Assembly: GCF_000151105.2 (NCBI RefSeq)
Contig: NC_014804.1
Span: forward strand, 248,001-312,000
Length of the DNA: 64,000 nucleotides
Direction: 5' to 3'
Origin: Thermococcus barophilus MP
GTDB lineage: Archaea > Methanobacteriota_B > Thermococci > Thermococcales > Thermococcaceae
Under the pieces are notes generated by a model, which did not search any database, was not told the origin of the DNA, and saw only the letters and a list, made by a program, of their open reading frames with translations. Shown here piece by piece: positions 36,143-43,907 of this stretch (position 1 is the first letter of the stretch; each line of letters opens with the position of its first letter). Position numbers and translations under genes: made by a program.

Positions 36143-37420
36143 ATGAGCTATACAGAATATAAGGATAAGGTTCTGGAGTTTGTTGAGATGCACGAAAAGT
36201 GGAGGGCATCAACGATTAATTTGATTGCAAGCGAAAACGTAACTTCTCCAAGTGTCACAAGGGCTGTGGCGAGTGGTTTCATGCATAAATACGCCGAAGG
36301 CTGGCCGAGGCAGAGATATTATCAGGGATGTAAGTACGTTGATGAAGTTGAGCTCATTGGTGTTGACCTCTTCTGCAAGCTCTTCAAGAGTGATTTTGCA
36401 GATCTGAGACCGATTTCGGGTACAAACGCAAACCAAGCCGCATTCTTTGGCCTCACACAGCCTGGAGACAACGTTATAGTCCTTCACACTTCCCACGGTG
36501 GGCACATAAGCCACATGCCCTTTGGTGCAGCTGGTATGAGGGGTCTCAACGTTTTCACATGGCCATTTGATAATGAAAGCTTTAACATTGACGTTGACAA
36601 AGCAGCTCAGCTCATCAGAGAGAAGGAGCCAAAGCTTGTAGTCTTCGGCGGGTCACTGTTCCCGTTCCCACACCCAGTCAAAGAGCTCGCTCCAGTAGCT
36701 AAAGAGGTCGGGGCTTATGTTATGTACGATGCTGCCCACGTTCTCGGATTGATTGCTGGAGGAGAATTCCAGGACCCGCTTAGAGAAGGTGCTGATATAA
36801 TAACCTCCTCAACCCACAAGACATTCCCAGGCCCACAGGGCGGCGTGATCCTCTACAAGAACTTTGGTGAGGATGTTGCAAAGCTCCAGTGGGCGATCTT
36901 CCCAGGTGTTCTCAGCAACCACCACCTCCACCACATGGCCGGAAAAGTCATCACAGCGGCGGAGATGCTTGAGTATGGTGAAGCTTACGCAAAGCAGATT
37001 GTAAAGAACGCAAAAGCTTTAGCTGAGGCTTTGGCCGAAGAAGGATTCAACGTCATCGGTGAAGACCAAGGCTACACCAAGAGCCACCAGGTTATAGTTG
37101 ATGTTAGCGATCTTCACGAGGCAGCTGGCGGATGGGCGGCGCCGCTCTTAGAGGAAGCAGGGATAATCCTCAACAAGAACCTCTTACCGTGGGATCCGCT
37201 TGAAAAGGTCAACACGCCGAGTGGTCTCAGGATAGGTGTCCAGGAGATGACAAGAGTTGGAATGATGGAAGACGACATGAAGGAGATTGCAAGGTTCATG
37301 AGGCGTGTACTGATTGACAAAGAGGATCCAAAGAAGGTCGAGAAGGAAGTATTCGAGTTCAGAAAGCAGTTCCAGAAGGTCTACTACTCCTTCGACTATG
37401 GTTTGCCAATGAAGGAGTGA
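36143..37420 (+). CDS. glyA: serine hydroxymethyltransferase
   Basis: A 425-aa PLP enzyme interconverting serine and glycine with a pterin C1 carrier. Visible blocks: 'NLIASENVTSPSVTRAVASG', 'DLRPISGTNANQAAFF', 'AAHVLGLI' and the PLP lysine in 'ITSSTHKTFPGPQGG' (about residue 227). GGGGTGATACT precedes the ATG. Codon use here is richer in C-ending codons, as in highly expressed genes. Confidence 0.96.
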   Translation: MSYTEYKDKVLEFVEMHEKWRASTINLIASENVTSPSVTRAVASGFMHKYAEGWPRQRYYQGCKYVDEVELIGVDLFCKLFKSDFADLRPISGTNANQAAFFGLTQPGDNVIVLHTSHGGHISHMPFGAAGMRGLNVFTWPFDNESFNIDVDKAAQLIREKEPKLVVFGGSLFPFPHPVKELAPVAKEVGAYVMYDAAHVLGLIAGGEFQDPLREGADIITSSTHKTFPGPQGGVILYKNFGEDVAKLQWAIFPGVLSNHHLHHMAGKVITAAEMLEYGEAYAKQIVKNAKALAEALAEEGFNVIGEDQGYTKSHQVIVDVSDLHEAAGGWAAPLLEEAGIILNKNLLPWDPLEKVNTPSGLRIGVQEMTRVGMMEDDMKEIARFMRRVLIDKEDPKKVEKEVFEFRKQFQKVYYSFDYGLPMKE

Positions 37421-37440
37421 TTTTTCTCTTCTTCTCTTTT
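37421..37440 (+). terminator. T-rich terminator after glyA
   Basis: A pyrimidine run TTTTTCTCTTCTTCTCTTTT follows the stop codon at once, the usual termination signal type in this group. Confidence 0.5.
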
Positions 37441-37511
37441 AGTTCCAATTTGGATTGAAGCTGTCGAGAGGTTTATATTGTGTGGCATCATAACTTTGTA
37501 ATGGGTAAATC

Positions 37512-38314
37512 ATGAAAACAATTATTTATACCGTATTTCTGTCCCTTATGGTTGCATTTGCTTATCTAACTATTTCACCCGATGATACGCAGGAATATGG
37601 TCAAAAAATGCTCCCCTGTGAGATTCCTTCAGAGCCTTTATCCCCTTCCTATAACCATTCCTTCTTCTGTTGTCCTGGAAAGGTAGGCTACTGGATAAGT
37701 GCGAGCTACAAACCTCCAGGAGAAATCATTGGATTTCGGGCTCAGAATGTCCCCTTAGGCTACAATGAAACAGTGGTCTTTGTTGTCTACAAGAAAACTA
37801 AGGATGGCTGGAAAGTTATCTACACTGAAAATGACTGGCATGCTGAATTTATCCTCCCACCTGAACAGAACGTTACCTATGCTCTATCTGTGTATGTTTT
37901 TGACAAGGACTGCAACTTGATTGACAGCTTATACTCCACAGTTTTTGTTCCAATTCAAGATTTTAATGCTGAGATGTACCTTGACAAGGAGGTTTACAAA
38001 CTGGAGAAACCGCAAAGCTGGTAGTTAAAAATACAGGCAAAACTCCGATACTGTTAGGAAATCCATATGTGATTTATAGGCTTAAGAATGGAAATTGGGA
38101 AAAAGTGAAACTGGGGATATTCTTCACCTTAGAGGGTTATGAGATTATGCCAGGAGAATCTTGGACTCAGGAAATTAGGCTGGTGTATTTTGATGAGAGC
38201 ACTTGGAACTCATATCCTTTACCTCCTGGAAGATATAAAATAATAAAGGAAGCACTCGGGATAGGAGTTGAAGGAAAACTAACCCTTGAGGTGGAGTTTG
38301 AGATTAGAGAATAG
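37512..38314 (+). pseudogene. secreted Ig-like domain protein broken by a -1 frameshift
   Basis: The first frame (37512-38024) has a signal peptide and a cysteine-containing domain, ending prematurely after 'KEVYKLEKPQSW'. From about 37998 the next frame continues as 'GETAKLVVKNTGKTPILLG' and on to the stop at 38312-38314 with coherent Ig-like beta sequence ('MPGESWTQEIRLVYFDEST', 'PLPPGRYKIIK'). Adding one base around 38005 (CTGGAGAAA to CTGGGAGAAA) would give one continuous protein of about 267 aa. So this is a one-base deletion, either a genuine pseudogene or a sequencing error. The domain resembles Big_14-type bacterial Ig-like domains. Confidence 0.8.
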
Positions 38315-38451
38315 TCCTGTATATCCTGGTTCTATTAACTTCAATGTCGAAGTTTTTACTCATCATCAGTGTTCCATAAGATTATTTCAAGTTGGCAAAA
38401 CTTTTTATCCTCTTTTACCATACCTAACCCTCGGCTGAAGGGGTGAGAAAA

Positions 38452-38781
38452 ATGGTGAAGTTCTGCCCAAAGTGTGGAAGCATAATGCTCCCTGATAGAA
38501 AGAGAGAAGTCTTTGTTTGCAGGAAGTGCGGCTATGAAGAGCCTCTAAACCCAGAGGCTGCTAAGGCTTACCGTCTAACCCAGAAAGTTGAGCATAAGGT
38601 TGAAGATATACCGATTATTGAACAAGATCTTGCAACACTGCCGAAGGTGAAAATAACCTGTCCAAAGTGCGGAAATGACGAAGCCTACTGGTGGGAGCTG
38701 CAGACAAGGGCTGGGGATGAGCCCTCAACTATATTCTACAGATGCACAAAGTGTGGCTATACATGGAGGAGCTATGAGTGA
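38452..38781 (+). CDS. tfs: transcription factor S (TFIIS-like RNA cleavage factor)
   Basis: A 109-aa protein with two zinc ribbons: N-terminal 'FCPKCGS...CRKCGY' and C-terminal 'CPKCGNDEAYWWELQTRAGDEPSTIFYRCTKCG' region holding the acidic R-x-G-D-E-P hairpin equivalent of the TFIIS catalytic D-E. It rescues backtracked RNA polymerase. ATG 38452 has GGGGTGA in front. First gene of the tfs-57aa-pcn-gins15 group. Confidence 0.96.
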   Translation: MVKFCPKCGSIMLPDRKREVFVCRKCGYEEPLNPEAAKAYRLTQKVEHKVEDIPIIEQDLATLPKVKITCPKCGNDEAYWWELQTRAGDEPSTIFYRCTKCGYTWRSYE

Positions 38782-38954
38782 TGAGCATGAAAGAGGAAGT
38801 TGAAGTCTTAAGAAGGCTCGCAGAAAAGGCTTTAAAGGAGTTGGATGAAGCATATAAAAGGATACCTGATGTGAACAATGGAAAAACTTATCTACTTCGT
38901 GGAAAAGAAAGGGTTAGATTGATGCTCAAAATTCTCAACGATATGGAGGTGTGA
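38781..38954 (+). CDS. 57-aa helical protein of unknown function in the tfs-pcn operon
   Basis: ATG 38781 overlaps the last base of tfs, and TGA 38952-38954 lies 2 nt before the PCNA start, so the frame fills the gap exactly. The protein is highly charged and almost entirely helical (E/K/R/L-rich: 'KEEVEVLRRLAEKALKEL', 'KERVRLMLKILNDME'). No domain is recognised. Tight spacing and absence of stop codons support a real gene that is easily missed because of its size. Confidence 0.72.
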   Translation: MSMKEEVEVLRRLAEKALKELDEAYKRIPDVNNGKTYLLRGKERVRLMLKILNDMEV

Positions 38955-38956
38955 AG

Positions 38957-39709
38957 ATGCCGTTTGAGATTGTTTTTGATGGGGCAAAGGATTTTGCAAC
39001 TTTGATAGCAACAGCAAGCAATTTGATTGATGAAGCAGCCTTCAAGGTTACTGAAGATGGTATAAGCATGAGGGCAATGGATCCAAGCAGAGTCGTTCTT
39101 ATTGACCTCAACCTGCCGGCTGGAATTTTCTCAAAATATGAGGTTGATGGAGAAGAAACAATCGGCGTTAATATGGACCACTTCAAGAAAATCCTCAAAA
39201 GAGGAAAGAGCAAGGACATTCTTATCCTTAAAAAAGGTGAGGAGAACTTCCTTGAGGTAACCCTTCAGGGAACAGCAACAAGGACATTCAGACTGCCGCT
39301 CATCGAGGTGGAAGAGCTTGAGCTTGAACTCCCAGAGCTGCCCTTCACAGCAAAAGCAGTTGTTCTGGGGGAGGTTCTCAAGGAAGCTGTTAAGGACGCT
39401 TCGCTCGTCAGCGACAGTCTGAAGTTCATCGCAAGAGAGAATGAATTCATAATGAAGGCTGAAGGAGAGACTAATGAGGTTGAGATAAAGCTCACACTTG
39501 AAGACGAAGGCTTGCTTGACCTTGAAGTTCAGGAGGAAACAAAGAGCGCCTATGGAATCAGCTATCTTGCTGATATGGTCAAGGGAATTGGTAAGGCAGA
39601 TGAAGTCATCATTCAGTTTGGAAACGACATGCCCCTTCAGATGGACTATCCAGTAAGAGATGAAGGAAAGCTGACCTTCCTCCTTGCACCAAGAGTTGAA
39701 GAGGAGTGA
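38957..39709 (+). CDS. pcn: DNA polymerase sliding clamp PCNA
   Basis: A 250-aa clamp protein: 'MPFEIVFDGAKDFATLI' start, 'KVTEDGISMRAMDPSRVVLIDLNLP' with the family signature, interdomain connector around residue 120, and a C-terminal 'DYPVRDEGKLTFLLAPRVEEE' end. It forms a trimeric ring that tethers PolB, PolD, ligase and Fen1. GGAGGTG precedes ATG 38957. Confidence 0.97.
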   Translation: MPFEIVFDGAKDFATLIATASNLIDEAAFKVTEDGISMRAMDPSRVVLIDLNLPAGIFSKYEVDGEETIGVNMDHFKKILKRGKSKDILILKKGEENFLEVTLQGTATRTFRLPLIEVEELELELPELPFTAKAVVLGEVLKEAVKDASLVSDSLKFIARENEFIMKAEGETNEVEIKLTLEDEGLLDLEVQEETKSAYGISYLADMVKGIGKADEVIIQFGNDMPLQMDYPVRDEGKLTFLLAPRVEEE

Positions 39710-39740
39710 TTTTCTTATTCTTTTTTTGTAGGTGATTCCT

Positions 39741-40313
39741 TTGGACATAGTGAAACTCAGGGAGCTCCTTGAAAGAGAGCTTTCATCAAATGATCTCTCT
39801 CCCCTTGATGAGGAATTCTACAGGGAGTTTGATAGCTTAGTTCGGGCGTTAAAGCTCAGAGCAGAGAGTTCAAAGGAAAGGGGAGAAACCGTTGAAGAGA
39901 GGCTTTATCTGGCTGAACTTAATATTGCAGAGCATTTAATGAAGGAAATAATCAAAATAAGGCTTCACAAGATAGTAGATTTGGCTTTTGAGGGAAGACC
40001 TCAAAGTTTGGTAAGTGAAGAAAAGAAGATATTTGCAATTCTTATGGCGTTTATAAACCGCGAACCTCTGCCTCTCTCAGAGGATGTGGAATTTAAAGAA
40101 ACCCTTGAAGAGAAGAGCGGGATTGAAGTACCTGTTGGCAAACGTGCTATCTGGGAAGCTTATCTAATCAAAGTCGATATCCCCAGAGTTCTTGATGAAA
40201 AGCTCAGGGAGTATGGACCATTCAAGGCTGGTGACCTTGTAACACTCCCAAAGAGCATTGGAAAAATCCTTGTGGAGAGAGACGCTGCGAAGCTTATAGA
40301 CATAAACCCGTGA
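39741..40313 (+). CDS. gins15: GINS complex subunit Gins15
   Basis: A 190-aa helical protein with the GINS A domain first ('EERLYLAELNIAEHLMKEIIKIRLHKIVDLAF' includes the conserved helix) and a small C-terminal B domain ('KRAIWEAYLIKVDIPRVLDEKLREYGPFKAGDLVTLPKSIGKILVERDAAKLI'), the Sld5/Psf1 order. GINS joins MCM and GAN/RecJ at the fork. Start: TTG 39741 is placed ideally behind GGTGAT (39731-39736); GTG 39732 within that site is the alternative. The pcn-gins15 order is known in Pyrococcus. Confidence 0.9.
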   Translation: MDIVKLRELLERELSSNDLSPLDEEFYREFDSLVRALKLRAESSKERGETVEERLYLAELNIAEHLMKEIIKIRLHKIVDLAFEGRPQSLVSEEKKIFAILMAFINREPLPLSEDVEFKETLEEKSGIEVPVGKRAIWEAYLIKVDIPRVLDEKLREYGPFKAGDLVTLPKSIGKILVERDAAKLIDINP

Positions 40314-40319
40314 TGGAAA

Positions 40320-42227
40320 ATGTTTTCCGTGTGCATGAGAGATTGCTATGATACCTGCTCGATCATAAGTGAAATTAGGAGGGGTAAACTTTTTGTTAGG
40401 GGAAATCCCAAACATCCGATAACTCAAGGCTTTTTATGCCCCAAAGGAGCTTTGCTGCCAAAGTGGTTCTACGGTGAAGAGCGATTAAGAGTTCCTCTTA
40501 TAAGAGAAGGCAAAAGAGGGGCAGGAAAATTCAGAGAAGCAACTTGGAGTGAAGCCATAAGCTTAGTTGCGGATAAGATTAAAGAAACAATAGAGAAATA
40601 TGGAAGCGAAAGCATATTGGTTTACAACTATGCTGGTGATAGAGGCATTGTTAACTTCTACTTTCCAATGAGGCTCTTCCACTATTTGAATGCAAGCTTT
40701 TTGGACTACGGAATATGTGATAGGGCTGGACAGGAAGCTTTGAAAGATGTCTATGGAACAGCTGTGGGCTTAGACCCAGAAGAGCTGAAAAATCAAAAGC
40801 TAATTGTTTATTGGGGAATAAATGCTTTTTGGACGAATCTTCACGGTTTCATGCTTGCCAAAAAGTATGGCTTGGAGATTTGGGCAGTTGATGTTTTAAA
40901 GACGGAGACTGCAAAAAGAAGCAACAAATTCTTCCAAATAAAGCCCAACACAGATGTTCTCTTTGCTTTGGGAATTGCGAGAATCATAATCGAGAATGAG
41001 CTGTATGATGTGGACTTTATTAGAAAGAATGTTTATGGATTTGATGAATTCAAGAATTATGTAAAAAAGATTGACCTGGACTTTGTCAGCAGGGAAACTG
41101 GGGTTGAGAAAGAGCAGATTGAAGAGTTTGCTTTTGAATACGCAGAAAAAAGAGGGGTTATTCATATAGGCTACGGCTTCCAGCGTTCTTTGGCTGGGGG
41201 AGAAGCAGTTAGGACAATTTCTCTTTTGCCAGCTTTAGTTGGTCATGAGTTTGGCTTCATCTATGATATGAAAACCATTGACAAGAGTTATGCTGAAGGT
41301 GCTTTTCTGAGAACCAAGCCCGTAAAAAGGATTCCACAGATGAAGCTGGCGGAATATATTGAAATGGGGGAAATCAAGTTTCTCTACGTCTACAACTCAA
41401 ACCCTTTGGCTTCTCTCCCAAATCAGAATCGCCTAAGGAAGGCATTAAAAGAGAGTGACATCTTTGTTGTTGTTCATGACATCTTTTTAACGGATACAGC
41501 TCTTTTTGCGGATGTTGTTCTGCCAGCAAACACATTTTTCGAGCGCTTGGATATAGCGGATTCCTACTATCACCGCTATGTCGCACTAAATGAGCCGGTT
41601 ACAAGGCTTTATGGGAAGAGCAACAGGGAAGTGACTGTAATGCTGGCAAAAGCCCTTGGGATTGATAATCCCTATCTTTACGAAACTGAGGAGGCTATTA
41701 TTAGAAAAATCCTTCAGCAAAATGATTTAAGCTGGGAAGAGCTTAGAAAGAAAGGATTTCTAAAAGTACCTGAAAAGCCAAGAAAATATTACACCCCAAG
41801 CGGAAAGATTGAGTTCTACTCTCAAAGAGCAGTTAAGAGAGGGCTTTCGCCATTCCCACAATACACGCCACTCAAAAGAGATTACCCTTTGCAGCTTCTC
41901 AGCCCAACATACAGAATGACAATAACAAGTCAGTACCATAACACCTATGGAATTATAGACCCCTACTTGTACATGAATCCTAAAGATGCCGAGGAGAGAG
42001 GAATTAAAAATGGTGACTTGGTGGAGGTTTACAACGAATATGGAAGAATAAAAACCGCAGTAAAATTAACTGAAGATGTTCCTAAAGGAGTTGTTGTCCT
42101 ATACAAAGCCTTTTGGATCTCAAAGCTTGGATGGAACGTCAATGTACTCACTGCTGACAGCACTGTTGAAAAATATGGAAATGCATCGGCGTATCATTCA
42201 ACTTGGGTAGATGTAAGGAAAATTTAA
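40320..42227 (+). CDS. molybdopterin (tungsten)-dependent oxidoreductase, DMSO reductase family
   Basis: A 635-aa catalytic subunit. The N-terminal [4Fe-4S] motif is C5-x3-C9-x3-C13 with a fourth Cys in 'GFLCPKGALLPKW' (about residue 41). Next come bis-MGD binding blocks ('ILVYNYAGDRGIVN', 'LIVYWGINAFWTNLHG', 'VLPANTFFE') and a C-terminal Molydop_binding domain. The Mo/W ligand region reads 'DYGICDRAG', so Cys is a candidate ligand. There is no electron-transfer or membrane partner gene next to it, and the ATG follows gins15 by only 6 nt. Substrate unknown. Confidence 0.85.
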   Translation: MFSVCMRDCYDTCSIISEIRRGKLFVRGNPKHPITQGFLCPKGALLPKWFYGEERLRVPLIREGKRGAGKFREATWSEAISLVADKIKETIEKYGSESILVYNYAGDRGIVNFYFPMRLFHYLNASFLDYGICDRAGQEALKDVYGTAVGLDPEELKNQKLIVYWGINAFWTNLHGFMLAKKYGLEIWAVDVLKTETAKRSNKFFQIKPNTDVLFALGIARIIIENELYDVDFIRKNVYGFDEFKNYVKKIDLDFVSRETGVEKEQIEEFAFEYAEKRGVIHIGYGFQRSLAGGEAVRTISLLPALVGHEFGFIYDMKTIDKSYAEGAFLRTKPVKRIPQMKLAEYIEMGEIKFLYVYNSNPLASLPNQNRLRKALKESDIFVVVHDIFLTDTALFADVVLPANTFFERLDIADSYYHRYVALNEPVTRLYGKSNREVTVMLAKALGIDNPYLYETEEAIIRKILQQNDLSWEELRKKGFLKVPEKPRKYYTPSGKIEFYSQRAVKRGLSPFPQYTPLKRDYPLQLLSPTYRMTITSQYHNTYGIIDPYLYMNPKDAEERGIKNGDLVEVYNEYGRIKTAVKLTEDVPKGVVVLYKAFWISKLGWNVNVLTADSTVEKYGNASAYHSTWVDVRKI

Positions 42228-42360
42228 GCAATACAGGTCCTCGCCTTTAACTCTTCTGCTGGAATTTCAGCTTGATAGTTTTAGTTTTCGTTCAGGATCT
42301 CAACTCTTTAAGATTGCTTTGGATATTAAACATGCTAATAATGTTAGGTAAACCAAAAAA

Positions 42361-42375
42361 TTTATATATTCGAAC
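42361..42375 (+). promoter_or_regulatory. peroxiredoxin promoter: TATA box with adjoining TTCGAAC
   Basis: TTTATATATT (42361-42370) is a strong TATA element and overlaps TTCGAAC (42369-42375). The same TTCGAA lies just 3' of TATA in front of the rubrerythrin gene and of the 59-aa HTH gene. The rest of the 42228-42415 gap has no gene I can support. Confidence 0.5.
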
Positions 42376-42415
42376 CATTTAGGTTATGATGAAAAAACAA
42401 ACAAGGGTGATTGAA

Positions 42416-43066
42416 ATGGTTGTGATAGGGGAAAAGTTTCCGGAAGTTGAAGTTAAGACCACCCATGGGGTAATTAAACTTCCAGACTACTTTGCGGAAA
42501 AGGGCAAGTGGTTCATATTATTTAGCCACCCAGCCGACTTTACACCAGTGTGTACAACCGAATTCTACGCAATGCAGAAAAGACTTGATGAATTTAAAAA
42601 GCTTGGTGTTGAGCCCATTGGACTCAGCGTTGACCAAGTTTTCAGCCACATCAAGTGGATGGAGTGGATAAAGGAAAACCTTGGCGTTGAGATTGAGTTC
42701 CCGGTTATTGCAGATGACCGCGGTGAGCTCGCTGACAAGCTTGGCATGATACCAAGCGGTGCAACAATTACAGCAAGGGCAGTCTTCATCGTTGATGACA
42801 AGGGAATCATAAGGGCAATTGTCTACTATCCAGCCGAAGTTGGAAGGGACTGGGATGAGATACTCAGATTAGTTAAGGCACTCAAGATAAGCACAGAGAA
42901 AGGCGTAGCACTTCCACACAAGTGGCCAAACAACGAACTTATCGGCGATAAGGTAATCATCCCACCGGCATCAACAATTGAAGAAAAGAAGCAGAGAGAA
43001 GAAGCAAAGGCTAAGGGAGAAATCGAGTGTTACGACTGGTGGTTCTGCTACAAGAAGCTTGATTGA
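42416..43066 (+). CDS. peroxiredoxin (AhpC/Prx6-type thioredoxin peroxidase)
   Basis: A 216-aa peroxidase reducing H2O2 and organic peroxides. Peroxidatic Cys is in '[16 protein letters not shown]' (about residue 46), with the downstream Arg in '[16 protein letters not shown]'. Two more cysteines near the C-terminus ('[16 protein letters not shown]') give the resolving site as in the homologous Aeropyrum/Pyrococcus enzymes. ATG 42416 has GGGTGATT upstream and gives the same length as the P. horikoshii protein as I remember it. The C-ending codons suggest high expression. Confidence 0.96.
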   Translation: MVVIGEKFPEVEVKTTHGVIKLPDYFAEKGKWFILFSHPADFTPVCTTEFYAMQKRLDEFKKLGVEPIGLSVDQVFSHIKWMEWIKENLGVEIEFPVIADDRGELADKLGMIPSGATITARAVFIVDDKGIIRAIVYYPAEVGRDWDEILRLVKALKISTEKGVALPHKWPNNELIGDKVIIPPASTIEEKKQREEAKAKGEIECYDWWFCYKKLD

Positions 43067-43092
43067 TTTTTCTCTGACTTTTCTCTTCTCTT
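43067..43092 (+). terminator. T-rich terminator after peroxiredoxin
   Basis: The stop codon is followed by TTTTTCTCTGACTTTTCTCT-type sequence, an oligo-pyrimidine termination signal. Confidence 0.45.
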
Positions 43093-43128
43093 AACCTTGG
43101 GATAATTTTGAAATAAAACTAAAGATGA

Positions 43129-43653
43129 TCAGAAATTGAAGTTTATATCCTTCATAAGCTGGTCGTAGAATTCTTCCTTGTAAATCTCCGGATAGCGTGT
43201 TATGTACTCGTACTGTTTTTTGAGGATATTATAATGGTTTTTCTCCATATCAGCAAGCATTTCAAGAAGAAGCTTGGTTTTTTCGGTGGCAGCATATCTG
43301 GCAAGCTCCTTGTAGAGTTTTTCACTAACAAGCTCAGCCTGCATAGCAATTTCGTAAACCTCAGTGATCTCTGTATCCTGTTTTTGAATGGCATCGCCCA
43401 TTTTTTCTGCAATGACTTTAAACTCGTCTATAATTTCAATATCGATTTTTTTGGGTTCTGTTTCTTCACTTCCTAATTTTTCTCTGATTTTTTCAACTAT
43501 TCTGCGATGCTTGTCCTCTTCATTGGCTAAGAACATGAGTTCGTCCTTTATGAGGTCACTTTTAACTAAGGAAGCGAGTTTTTCATACATCTCCTTGGTT
43601 CTTATTTCGGAGTTAACAGCTATCTCAAAAACCTCCTTGTCTGTGATTTTCAT
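43129..43653 (-). CDS. ferritin-like (erythrin type) diiron protein
   Basis: A 174-aa four-helix-bundle protein with two repeats of E-x6-Y followed by ExxH: 'SEIRTKEMYEKLA' / 'ANEEDKHRRIVEK' and 'AELVSEKLYKELA' / 'DMEKNHYNILKKQ'. This is the rubrerythrin core without the rubredoxin domain. Such proteins act as peroxidases or in iron handling. ATG 43653 has GGTGAT upstream. It lies between peroxiredoxin and the 2-oxoacid oxidoreductase, as the first of eight ferritin-like genes in this region. Confidence 0.85.
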   Translation of the reverse strand: MKITDKEVFEIAVNSEIRTKEMYEKLASLVKSDLIKDELMFLANEEDKHRRIVEKIREKLGSEETEPKKIDIEIIDEFKVIAEKMGDAIQKQDTEITEVYEIAMQAELVSEKLYKELARYAATEKTKLLLEMLADMEKNHYNILKKQYEYITRYPEIYKEEFYDQLMKDINFNF

Positions 43654-43843
43654 AGCTATCACCACATTCAATTTTATTGTTTGATGTTATTAATGTTTCT
43701 ACTTTAAACTATTAAGGATTTCAGCAGTTTACCTCTGGAAATTATCCAAGAAGTTACTTACCATTGTGCAGTTTTTGGATTCTCTATATATTTGCTAAGT
43801 TAGAACAGTCCAGCAACGTTTTCAAAAATTGATAAAATAAAAC

Positions 43844-43851
43844 TATATATA
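43844..43851 (+). promoter_or_regulatory. TATA box of the 2-oxoacid:ferredoxin oxidoreductase operon
   Basis: TATATATA preceded by A-rich sequence lies 57 bp before ATG 43908; transcription would start near 43875 and leave a leader of about 30 nt. The rest of the 43654-43907 gap shows no gene. Confidence 0.5.
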
Positions 43852-43907
43852 CCCCATAGAGAAAACTTAACTATACGAAAATCAAACTTATTTGAGAGGG
43901 ATTTAGT

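Noticed and set aside
40320-42227. selenocysteine in the molybdopterin oxidoreductase
   Set aside because: There is no in-frame TGA; the ligand position is read as Cys.
42326-42360. second DtxR box (TTAGGTAAACC) before peroxiredoxin
   Set aside because: Only one half of the dyad is good (TTAGG then CC without TAA), so it is not strong enough to call.
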